From positions 293,348,187 to 293,412,186 of the forward strand of contig JAUMIR010000001.1 in the NCBI GenBank assembly GCA_030847615.1: DNA of 64,000 nucleotides. Reading direction: 5' to 3'. The DNA is from Gambelia wislizenii. Its lineage: Eukaryota; Chordata; Lepidosauria; Squamata; Crotaphytidae. The position numbers and the translations under genes are program-made. Numbering within the stretch: the stretch's first letter is position 1; the number at the start of each line of letters is the position of its first letter. The notes under the pieces were generated by a model. That model was not told the origin of the DNA. It saw only the letters and a program-made list of their open reading frames with translations, and did not search any database. Of the stretch, positions 56,801 to 64,000 are shown in pieces.

Positions 56801-58597
56801 GCAGCCCTTAAATCCCTAATGAAGCTGACCAATGTTCACAGACTTCCCATTTTTTAAAAAAATTCCAAGCAATTTTTTTTGCCCCTGGCTCAAAACTGCA
56901 GTAAAACATTGATGTTTTGCCTCCAACCTTCCCCCCCTCCCACCACATGTCTCCAAAAGCAAATAGATAAATAATGGCAGAAAAGTGGCTGGAATTAAAG
57001 CTGGAAGTGATGTAATGTCACTTCTAGTCACATCAGGTGTGTTGGTGCAGCCTATTGTGGGGGCATGGGGCTGAAAATTGGCCCCTAACCCCTCTGCATT
57101 TGCCCATCCTGATGCTTGAGGTATAAATAGAAATTCAGAAATAGTGTGTATAATTTAAATGGAAATGCAATACACTTCACCATGGACATTTGGGGCGATG
57201 GGAAGACTGTGACCAGATGACCTGCTGCCCAGGTGCCAACTCTTGATGGGAACTTCATTGTTCTTGGCTTTTAAACTAGATTTGGACTGGAGCGCCCATC
57301 AAACAGAACGCTGCTTTGAGTAGCATAGGATGCATGCCCACCACAATGCAGAGATAAGGTTCTGCAGGGTAAGGTTCTCCAACTAACACAGTATTTCTGC
57401 CTATTTACAGATAATACCTTTTCAGCGCCAAACTAATCTTGTCTTGGAAAGTTATGCTTATGTTTGCAAAGTAAAAGAAGGAAGCCGTGCCTCTCTTTCT
57501 GGACTCCAAAATGGTAATTACTATTTCCCTATTCTAGCCTCCACCCACCCACCCACAGCCCAACCTGTTTTCTGAGGATACAGAGAGATCACAATCTGCT
57601 TCCAAACTCTGGAATGCTTTCCTCAGAGAGGCTACACTGGCAGCCTCCACATAGATTTTTATGTTTTCTGCTTTCTGTTTAATGGTTTGTGCTTTTCAAC
57701 AGGTTTTAATGCTTTGATAGTTTAATTACACTTATAACTTTTGTAGGTTGTGAATTTTTAATTATGCTGGTTCTGACTGTTGTATGCCAACTTGAGTCCC
57801 AAACTGAGGAAAAGTTGTTCATTGGAATCCTGTATCACCATCTGCATTCTGTAACTTTACATATACAGTTGTCCCTTCATATTCGCTGGGATTTGGTTCC
57901 AGGACCTCCCATGGATACCAAAATCCATGAATACTCAAGTCCCATTATATGCAATGGCATAGCAAAATGGTGTCCCTTATATAAGATGGCAAAATCAAGG
58001 TTTGCTTTTTGGATTATTATTTTTTAAAGAATATTTTCAAGCCATGAATATTTAAATCCATGAATACCAAATCCATGGATATGGAAGAACAACTGTACTT
58101 AGCTATGTAGCAGAGACTCTAAGAAACCCAGGACCCTGGCAAGACTGCCTGGTGGGCATTGATACCTGATGTGCATTAGGAACAATGCAATGCACATCTT
58201 GTGGTGCATTGGTCCAGTTGCTCAAAAGTGGCTTTGCCAGCTCTGCTAGCTCTGCTACGTAGTAATGTAACAGCAGCTCTTTACTGGATACAGAGATTAC
58301 AGAACTACCCAGTTCTAATTCCGCAGATATCAGTCCACTTATGAAGACGTAACTCCCCAACAGGATTCCCCGACATATCTGTCTGTCTGTCTGTCTGTCT
58401 GTGTGTATATGTATATGTATACATCTTCTGCTACTAGCAACAACAGTAATAATAAATTGCTTAACATGCAGGATCTCATTTCTTCTATTTGGCATGGTTG
58501 CAGGCTCTATTTTGATGACTATCAACGGAGTGAGCACAGCAGGTCTCAGTCGCAAGCAGATGGTGGACTTGATCAAATCATCAGGGAATCTTTTAAG
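47656..58597 (+). CDS. CYTIP: Cytohesin-interacting protein, N-terminal and PDZ exons
   Basis: Spliced from 47656-47826, 54425-54474, 55993-56047, 57411-57513 and 58504-58597, giving 157 codons plus two bases; the gene runs past the window end. In mammals CYTIP (CYBR/CASP) is a leukocyte cytoplasmic scaffold that binds cytohesin-1 through its coiled coil and restrains LFA-1 adhesion. Visible parts are a start MSLKRLIQQNRKANSVGYC, an Arg/Ser linker LALSRTSSLGD, and a PDZ domain from about residue 75. The PDZ shows ETFGFDIQ (its carboxylate-binding loop), then YAYVCKVKEGSRASLSGLQN and ILMTINGVSTAG...MVDLIKSSGNLLR. The PDZ-coiled-coil relative TAMALIN (GRASP) differs in its long Pro/Ala-rich N-terminus, so CYTIP is preferred. 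The N-terminus is diverged from the human protein as I recall it. No frameshift is seen. Confidence 0.9.
49260..49345. mobile_element. LINE tail fragment
   Basis: tatttatttatttatctaag then ttataccccgctcttcagcc, the reverse of an L2-like 3' end. Similar scraps occur at 50215-50330 and 50615-50690. Confidence 0.4.
49686..50154. repeat. Large inverted dimer, Penelope-like repeat
   Basis: Arms 49686-49903 and 49921-50154 are reverse complements apart from small gaps, around a 17-base centre. The shared unit reads gccaaacagacactaatcat, accattcaaatacacaaatt, gaagatgccagccacagat, ccagaacatggcctcacagc. See findings. Confidence 0.75.
51268..51480. mobile_element. Fold-back MITE
   Basis: gctttcacactacacaatta and cagtagtgtagtgtaaatgg pair; the inner ctgccatggcaacatccaat and ggatgcagctatggcagtta also pair. 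Confidence 0.7.
52203..52378 (+). mobile_element. tRNA-derived SINE
   Basis: gcatggtgtagtggtttgag (A box), agggttcaaatccccattca (B box), then ccatggaaacccagtaggtg, agcaagtcacactctgtcag and the tail ttgaaggcacacaacaaca. The cleanest copy; internal deletion near the 3' end. Confidence 0.85.
53072..53317. repeat. 97-bp direct repeat pair around a SINE scrap
   Basis: Units 53072-53168 and 53221-53317 share ttaatctatatagctgt, ctatgctgtgttaatctaat and aaatgcacatcatt. The 52-base spacer resembles the SINE body (aagtcacactgcctca). Confidence 0.7.
53403..53617. mobile_element. Tigger-like MITE, CAGTTGTCCCT ends
   Basis: CAGTTGTCCCTCTGTATCCA against ATATGAAGGGACAACTG, with TA on both sides (53401-53402, 53618-53619). 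Closely related to 59226-59440. Confidence 0.8.
54215..54335. mobile_element. Fold-back repeat, AACTCCCAT family
   Basis: ctgtggccctccagatgttg at the left mirrors acctctggagcgccacaag at the right; the middle has ccattggccaagcaggcttg. Confidence 0.55.
54425..54474 (+). CDS. CYTIP: CYTIP exon 2 (50 bp, basic/Ser linker)
   Basis: The acceptor is ctag at 54424 and the donor gtaata at 54475. It encodes LALSRTSSLGDSSGPQ plus two bases of Arg and aligns with LALTRSSSLSDFSWSQR of the human protein (from memory). The exon is far too short for ORF finding and was located by homology and splice phase. Confidence 0.88.
54925..55526. mobile_element. MITE related to that at 11837
   Basis: aggagcctgtctaaacggtg against cctcgtgtagatgggtcct. 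The interior gtgaaaatacccctgatgg and attcagaaagaggagggccc aligns with 11837-11950. No transposase. Confidence 0.65.
55993..56047 (+). CDS. CYTIP: CYTIP exon 3 (start of PDZ)
   Basis: The acceptor is tgcag at 55992 and the donor gtaagg at 56048; the exon is 55 bp. It encodes KSLKILKEDNETFGFDIQ after completing an Arg. ETFGF is the GLGF-type carboxylate-binding loop of the PDZ domain. The combined length with exon 2 is 105 bp, so the frame holds. Confidence 0.92.
57411..57513 (+). CDS. CYTIP: CYTIP exon 4 (PDZ beta3-alphaA)
   Basis: The acceptor is tacag at 57410 and the donor gtaatt at 57514; the exon is 103 bp. It encodes IIPFQRQTNLVLESYAYVCK, then VKEGSRASLSGLQN plus one base of Gly. VCKVKEGSxAxxSGLQ is the conserved beta3-alphaA part of the PDZ fold. 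Confidence 0.92.
57866..58095. mobile_element. Tigger-like MITE, CAGTTGTCCCT ends
   Basis: CAGTTGTCCCTTCATATTCG to GGAAGAACAACTG, flanked by TA (57864-57865, 58096-58097). Opposite in orientation to 53403 and 59226. Confidence 0.8.
58380..58401. repeat. (CTGT)n microsatellite
   Basis: Five to six CTGT units in CYTIP intron 4, about 100 bases before exon 5. Confidence 0.9.
58504..58597 (+). CDS. CYTIP: CYTIP exon 5 (PDZ alphaB)
   Basis: The acceptor is tgcag at 58503 and the donor gtaacc at 58598; the exon is 94 bp. It encodes SILMTINGVSTAGLSRKQMV, then DLIKSSGNLL plus two bases. This contains the ING beta-turn and the ligand-facing alphaB helix. The next exon, expected to begin near the ETL/coiled-coil segment, was not found before 64000. 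Confidence 0.93.
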
Positions 58598-59225
58598 GTA
58601 ACCAAGAAACCTTACGCCTAGGCTCAAAAGGCAGAAAAGGGACTGTTTTGTGATTTGATACATTGATTTTTCAAAGCTAAGGAAGGAATGAAGTTGCTGC
58701 TGCTAGAAAGAGCAACTACCACCATGGTACAAGGGCTATGAAATGTGCAAGGTAGACCACAGTCCCCAGTGATGGCTCAATGATATATCTGTCATGATAA
58801 ACGTGGAAGGATTTGAGATATTACAGATCTTCTGGCAATTCAGTGAAACACAACCCAGCCTTGACAGTTGATTAATGGTTCTCCTGGGATGTGTCAATGA
58901 GACTGAACCCAGAGGAGGCACAGCAGCTGGGTCCAAGAAGAGAGCTCAGAAATATTACCATTGTGAAATACAGCTCCAAGTATCCCACAGCCAGAATAGA
59001 CAGTGGACATGCTGGTTGGGGAATTCTTGGAGCTATGGTCCAAAAATAACTTATTTGAGTTCTTCCTGAAAAGACTACCTTCTTTCCTATTTCCTTTCTC
59101 TTTATAAACCACAGTCCATGAATATCATTTCTCCATGGCCGTTCTTGGGGGGCATTATTCTGTGGCATTTATCCACAAATGGTGTTTATGCTGCTTCATG
59201 TTATGAATAATTTATTTTCATATTA

Positions 59226-59440
59226 CAGTTATCCCTCCGTATCCATGGATTTAAGTATTCACGGCTTGAAAATATTCTTAGAAAATAATAATCCAGAAAG
59301 CAAACCTTGATGTTGCCATCTTATATAAGGGACACCATTTTGCTATGTCATTACATATAATGGGACTTGAGTATTCACAGATTTTGGTATCCATGAGGGG
59401 GTCTTGGAACCAAACCCCAGTGAATATGAAGGGACAACTG
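59226..59440. mobile_element. Tigger-like MITE, CAGTTRTCCCT ends
   Basis: CAGTTATCCCTCCGTATCCA to ATATGAAGGGACAACTG; TA at 59224-59225 and 59441-59442. Interior ttaagtattcacggcttgaa, shared with 53403. Confidence 0.8.
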
Positions 59441-59539
59441 TATTAACAATTATTTTCTTTGGCTGGGAGGAACTGGTAATGAAGCAAAGCATCATACTTT
59501 TCATTCACCTGAACTGACAGAAGTTCCATTAGTTCTGGA

Positions 59540-59650
59540 ATGGCAAACATGTAGGCTCCAGATATTGTTAGAGTCTAGCTTCCTGGCTAGCATGGTAAAT
59601 GGCCAAGAATTATGGGAGTTGCAGTCCAACAACATCTGAAGAGCTGCATA
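59540..59650. mobile_element. Fold-back repeat, AACTCCCAT family
   Basis: ggctccagatattgttagag and gagttgcagtccaacaacat mirror each other, with tggctagcatggtaaatggc between. Confidence 0.5.
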
Positions 59651-60174
59651 TTTCTTGTTCCTACTTTTTTAGCTTGCCATCCTAGTGGTCACCCTGCCTA
59701 TGTGCATGTTGTCTCCTAATCATCAAATATTTCTATAGTTTCTCCAATGATTCACATAAAAAAAACAGATTTTCAGAGAGACAGGCTGGCATCCTGTTGG
59801 ATTTTTACACATGCATCCATTCTCTTACACATTCAGTTGTACCTCTTTGGCCATTGCTTAGCATACCTACTCAGTTCACAGTTGTGTAAGTGGGCCTCCA
59901 CAAGTGCAATAATTACACATGCATTCTTGGATGGTGTGTGACGATTCATCAGTGTTTTCAATGTACGATTTGAATCACTGGGACTGCAGAGATAACTATT
60001 GTGTATCCCCCCCCCTTGCACAAGGAGCAATAAGCAAGCACATTTGCAGATACAGAATTGCTTACACAATGCAGTATTCAGCAAAAAGGTAGTGTAATGC
60101 AGCCACCACTTAGCTGCATAAGCATGTAGATTTACAATATGCAAGCACAGTGTAGTGTTTTGACCATCATCATG

Positions 60175-60300
60175 TTAGTCTGTTTCCATATAAAAAGAAA
60201 AAGTTGGGGCCATTAAGGCCAACACATTTATTCTAGCACTAACTTTTGTGCATTACAGTTTATTTCCTCAGATGCACTGATATGGAGATATTGGGGCAAG
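60175..60300 (-). repeat. Degenerate copy of the repeat at 5140
   Basis: On the - strand: gcatctgaggaaataaactg, gcacaaaagttagtgctaga, ataaatgtgttggccttaat, then tatggaaacagactaacatg. The hammerhead-like positions are partly lost (CTGAGGA kept, GAAA changed). Confidence 0.45.
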
Positions 60301-60825
60301 TGACTAGGGATGGGCATCTCCATCCTCCTCCTCTTGTGAGCCTCCCATGGGCATTTGCTTAAAGCAGGGAGCGCACTGGAAGTAACCTCTGGGCTGCTTC
60401 TGTTGTAAAAAGACCTTTTGGGCCAACAATGCCCAGGGAGCTTGTGGCAAAAATGTGATTAAAGTGATCCCACACAACTTAAAGGGTGTTGAGGGGACAT
60501 TTAGGGTAAAAAAAATAAGTTTTAGAATTTTTTTCAGGCTGTGTGTGGTGTGAGGATGTACAGATTCCCAAGCTCTGGGGGGGGCGGGGCATGCAGCTTC
60601 CTAGCCTCTGACAATTGCCCACCCCTGGCTTAAAGAAGAAGTGGCCATTCTTTTGGGACCCCAAGGGTTGCACCTGATATAAGCAGTTGTGGGGAAAGGG
60701 AAAGCATCTGCACACGTATATGGTCACTGAGGGAGAGAGATGCTTTGAAGCAACTGCTAAATACTCTTCATCCCTCCAATGACCCTAAATTGGATCACTG
60801 CCTGTCATTAGCGGTGTGGAAACAT

Positions 60826-60860
60826 CTCTCTCTCTCCCTCTCCCTCTCTCTCTCTCTCTG
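60826..60860. repeat. (CT)n microsatellite at LINE 3' end
   Basis: A CT/CCCT tract directly abutting the LINE 3' end. On the element strand this is an AG tail. Confidence 0.9.
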
Positions 60861-63330
60861 GCTTTTCTTCGCAAACGAAGATTTAGGAAGGACTCATCCC
60901 GCACTTTCTGCAAGCGCACTGATGACTAAAAAGGCCAATCCGAGATAGACAAGTCCGGCTGCAGAAAGCACAGCAGAAGGTCTCCTTGGGTGATGTTTCC
61001 GGGTTGTGATTCTTTCTGCGTTGTCATTTCTCTTCAAGACTTGTTCAGCGTGAGTTCTCAAATAAGGCTGAAGCATTGTGAATAGTGCATCTCCATGCCT
61101 CCCGATGTGAGCCCAGGGCGGACCACTGTTGGTGATCAATTTGGCCAAGCCTGAGATGTTGTTTCAGGGAGTCCTTGTATCGTTTTTTTGGAGCGCCCCT
61201 CTTACACTGACCTGTGGCGAGTTCACCGTAGAGTACTATTTTTGGGAGGCGATGGTCCTCCATCCTAGAAACGTGCCCTGCCCAGCGCAGGTGTGTTCTC
61301 AATATCATGGCCTCAATGCTGGTGATCCCTGCTTGCTCAAGGACAGCAACATTCGTCACATAGTCAGTCCACTGTATATTTAGGATTGTGCATAGACAGC
61401 GCTGATGAAAGTGTTCGAGGAGTCGTAGGTGATGGCGATAGGTGACCCATGATTCAGATCCATAAAGGAGAATAGACAGTACGATGGCTCTATACACACT
61501 GATTATTGTGCTTTGCCTCACGTGTTTATTACTCCAGACTCTTTTGTGAAGTCTTCCAAATGCACTATATGCCTTTGCTAATCTGTGATCTATCTCTTTG
61601 TCAATCTTGGCATCTGAGGAGATGATGCTTCCCAGGTAGGTGAACTGCTGGACGGACTTGAGCACAGATTTGCCGACGGCAATGTGGGGATGGTGGTGTT
61701 CGTCCTGTGGTGCAGGCTGGTAGAGAACTTCCGTTTTCTTCAGGTTGACTTCCAGCCCAAAGAGCTGTGCAGCTGTTGCAAAGCAGGACGTTAGGCGCTG
61801 CAGAGCTGCTTCTGTGTGGGCAACAAGGGCATCATCATCGGCGAAGAGCAGCTCACGGACTAGAAAGATTAGAGTCTTAGTGTGAGCCCTCAGACGGCTT
61901 AAGTTAAACAAGCTACCATCAGTACGGTAACGTATATAGATGCCGTCTTCTTCTTTGAGCTCTGCTGTAGCCCTTTGGAGCATCATGCTGAAGAAGATTG
62001 TAAATAAAGTTGGAGCAAGAACACAATCTTGCTTCAGTCCATTAGTTATTAGAATGGGCTGTGAAAGAGCATCACGATATCTGACTTGACCGCGCTGGCC
62101 CTCGTGTAGCAAGATAATCATTTTAAGGAATTTGGAGGGACATCCTAGTCTTTCCAGGATCTGCCACAGACCCTTTCTACTCACAGTGTTGAAGGCTTTG
62201 GTGAGGTCGACAAATGTTACATAGAGACCCTTGTTCTGCTCCCTACATATTTCTTGCAGTTGTCTAAGGGTAAATACCATATCTGTAGTACTCCTATTGG
62301 CTCTGAAGCCACATTGGCTTTCAGGAAGAAGTTCTTCTGCAATGGCAGGAACTAATCTGTTCAGGAGTATACTTGCAAGGATTTTTCCAGCAATAGAGAG
62401 CAGTGTTATGCCTTGATAGTTTGAGCAATCGGAGTTTGCTCCTTTTTTCTTGTACAGGGTGATGATGACTGCATCTCAGAGATCTGATGGCAGTTCCCCT
62501 TTTCCCCAGCAATTCACAAGGAGTTTGTGGAATTTATCATGGAGTACATGACCTCCGTGTTTCCAGACTTCAGGTGGGATTCCATCAATCCCAGCTGCCT
62601 TGCCATTTTTCATCTGCTGTATGGCCTTAAGGGTCTCTTCCAAAGTGGGAGCTATGTCCAATTCATTTTTCATTGGTTTTTGTATCATATGTTGGATAGC
62701 TGAGCCTTGGACTACTCGATTGGCACTAAAGAGACTTTGAAAATGTTCAACCCATCGATTCAGGATGGAGGCTTTATCAATAATTAATGTTTGACCATCT
62801 GTACTGTATAAGGTGCTTTGGACCTGATAAGTAGGTCCAAACACTGCTTTAAGAGCTTCATAAAATCTTCTATGATCACCCAGATCTGCACAGCATTGTG
62901 TCTTTTCTGCTATATTGATCCACCACTTGTTCTGCATGTCTCAGAGTTTTTGTTGAAGTTTACTACATGTGAGGCAGAAAGCTGCTTTTCTTATATGGCA
63001 AGTTGTCTGGGTGAGGTATGCCTGGTGAGCAGTTCTCTTCTTTGCCAACAGCTCCTGGATCTCTTGGTTGTTTTCATCAAACCAGTCTTGATTTTTCTTG
63101 TGGGAGAACCCAAGGGATTCTTCTGTTGACTGGAGGATACTGTTTTTGATATGTTGCCAAAGCAGTGTGGGAGAAGGATCTGTAGGATCGTCTTCAAGTT
63201 TTGTTTGCAGATTTGCCTGGAAGTTGTCTCTCATGGTAGCTTGTTGAAGATTGTTGACTTGGAGTCTCTTCTTTAAGATGCCACCCCTCTTAGATTTGAA
63301 CTTGAGATGAAGATCTTAACAGATCTTAAC
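60861..63330 (-). pseudogene. CFDP2-like non-LTR retrotransposon, longest copy
   Basis: The longest open frame (62280-61045, 411 codons) carries the RT palm: LYVTFVDLTKAFNTVSRKGL (motif A), NGLKQDCVLAPTLFTIFFS (a decayed QGC block), ELLFADDDALVAHTEAALQR (motif C), NLKKTEVLYQPAPQ, FTYLGSIISS and the C-terminal RAGPPKKRYKDSL-type region (GAPKKRYKDSLKQHLR here). The frame 62937-62476 gives the RT front (NGKAAGIDGIPPEVWKHGGH), and 63234-62941 the linker (NQDWFDENNQEIQELLAKK). An in-frame stop near 62477 and one at 62940 split the protein, and the AP endonuclease is absent. Similar proteins are often annotated by homology to craniofacial development protein 2. The exact LINE clade (RTE, Jockey or Rex-like) is uncertain. 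Confidence 0.85.
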
Positions 63331-63591
63331 AGTATCCTCACAGCAATTTGGGGGTGGGCAGGCAGTGGTATGTATGGCTTTCAGGACTGCAGAAACCACT
63401 GGGGGGGGGGCTACATGTGTCCCATTGGATATGTGTGGTGAACCTGGGGCAGGGGTTCTCCTCCTCCTCCTCTCCCCCTCCTCCTTGACTTTATTTATAT
63501 CTTACCTTGTCCCAAAAAGAAGGACTCAAGTTTTCTCACAAATGATATGATTACAATGCTCCTTCCCTCATTGTTTTTAAATTTCAGGACT

Positions 63592-64000
63592 TTATCAGAC
63601 ATCATACGGCATCATAAGGATGCCACATAACTGCAAAAGGGCGTGCGGATCAGATGACATCACCCTTTTGCAGTTTTAAAAAGGGAAAATCATGTGCTTT
63701 TTAATTGACAGCTTAAGCCATCAATAGATCCCCCTGCTGCTTTTTTGTCAGCATTGGCAGCATACGATACCTCTGTCCCTTTAAATCATGCACTTACCCC
63801 AACAATAGCTGCTCCGGTGCAAACACTTCTGGGTCAGATCGGGACATCCAGGTAAGTTTCGCTCTTTTTATGACCCTCCCTGGGTTACTTGTGACTTTTA
63901 AAATGTGTGGATGTGCTTTGCTTCACTTTTTAAGGTTTATTTTTGTTTTAAAGTTTTAATCTCCCGTGCGATCAAATCGCATGAGATTTCGAACAAGGAG
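63592..64000 (+). mobile_element. MITE related to that at 1310, cut by window end
   Basis: ttatcagacatcatacggca at the left, with internal gatcgggacatccaggtaag and tgaccctccctgggttact matching 1570-1625. An internal short palindrome ctgcaaaagggcgtgc / cacccttttgcag lies at 63632-63676. The right end lies beyond the window. Confidence 0.55.

Larger units (their letters stand above)
54475..57410 (+). other. CYTIP: CYTIP introns 2 and 3
   Basis: Introns 54475-55992 and 56048-57410 flank exon 3. Intron 2 carries a MITE at 54925-55526. I see nothing recognisable in intron 3 apart from short A/T and C runs. Confidence 0.75.
57514..58503 (+). other. CYTIP: CYTIP intron 4
   Basis: Intron of 990 bp with a Tigger-like MITE (57866-58095) and a CTGT tetranucleotide run at 58380-58401. 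Confidence 0.8.
58598..64000 (+). other. CYTIP: CYTIP intron 5, start
   Basis: The intron runs beyond the window. It holds a fold-back repeat near 58970-59045, a Tigger-like MITE (59226-59440), another fold-back repeat (59540-59650), a degenerate repeat copy at 60175-60300 related to the one at 5150, a 2.5-kb LINE copy (60850-63330) and a MITE cut by the window edge (63592-64000). No sequence resembling the next CYTIP exon was found. Confidence 0.7.

Noticed and set aside
47656..58597. TAMALIN (GRASP) instead of CYTIP
   Set aside because: The N-terminus lacks the Pro/Ala-rich head and reads MSLKRL...LALSRTSSL as in CYTIP; the neighbour is ACVR1C.
61045..62280. 411-codon frame as a host gene
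   Set aside because: Reverse transcriptase with FADDD; upstream parts are split by stops and three other broken copies occur in the window.

Overview
The window looks like nuclear DNA of a lizard-type vertebrate, most likely a squamate reptile and possibly an iguanian. The evidence is split vertebrate genes with GT/AG introns, dense CR1, L2-like, BovB-like and Penelope-like retroelements, tRNA- and 5S-rRNA-derived SINEs, and many short inverted-repeat DNA transposons (MITEs). Nothing bacterial or viral was seen.

Two host genes lie head-to-tail on the + strand. The last five coding exons of an activin/TGF-beta type I receptor, best matched to ACVR1C (ALK7), occupy 766-13357. They encode the kinase domain from the beta4-beta5 region to the stop. 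A long, repeat-filled candidate 3'UTR follows to about 19560. The first five coding exons of CYTIP, the PDZ-containing cytohesin-interacting protein, lie at 47656-58597. Its coiled-coil and C-terminal exons fall beyond the window. The gene pair and its orientation match the ACVR1C-CYTIP neighbourhood known from mammals, which supports calling these paralogues rather than the related ACVR1B-TAMALIN pair. All exon lengths keep frame (168, 157, 125, 131 and 126 bp; then 171, 50, 55, 103 and 94 bp).

The remaining sequence is introns plus a gene-free interval of about 28 kb (19.6-47.5 kb). That interval holds LINE fragments: L2-like on both strands at 26.5-33.3 kb, CR1 at 38.7-41.8 kb, a CFDP2-like LINE at 19.8, 37.8 and 42.8 kb, and BovB-like at 44.6-46.2 kb. 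A further CFDP2-like copy of 2.5 kb sits in CYTIP intron 5 (60.8-63.3 kb). All of these appear dead: truncated, frameshifted or stop-containing.

The most unusual material is structural. One MITE is inserted in opposite orientation inside another copy of its own family (28281-30282). A 62-bp perfect hairpin sits at 30560-30621. A MITE carries an internal near-perfect 61-bp-arm hairpin (36144-36905). A 220-bp-arm inverted dimer lies in CYTIP intron 1 (49686-50154). Three separate repeats carry hammerhead-ribozyme-like cores (5150-5187, 45863-45886, 49755-49782). I found no convincing new protein-coding system.
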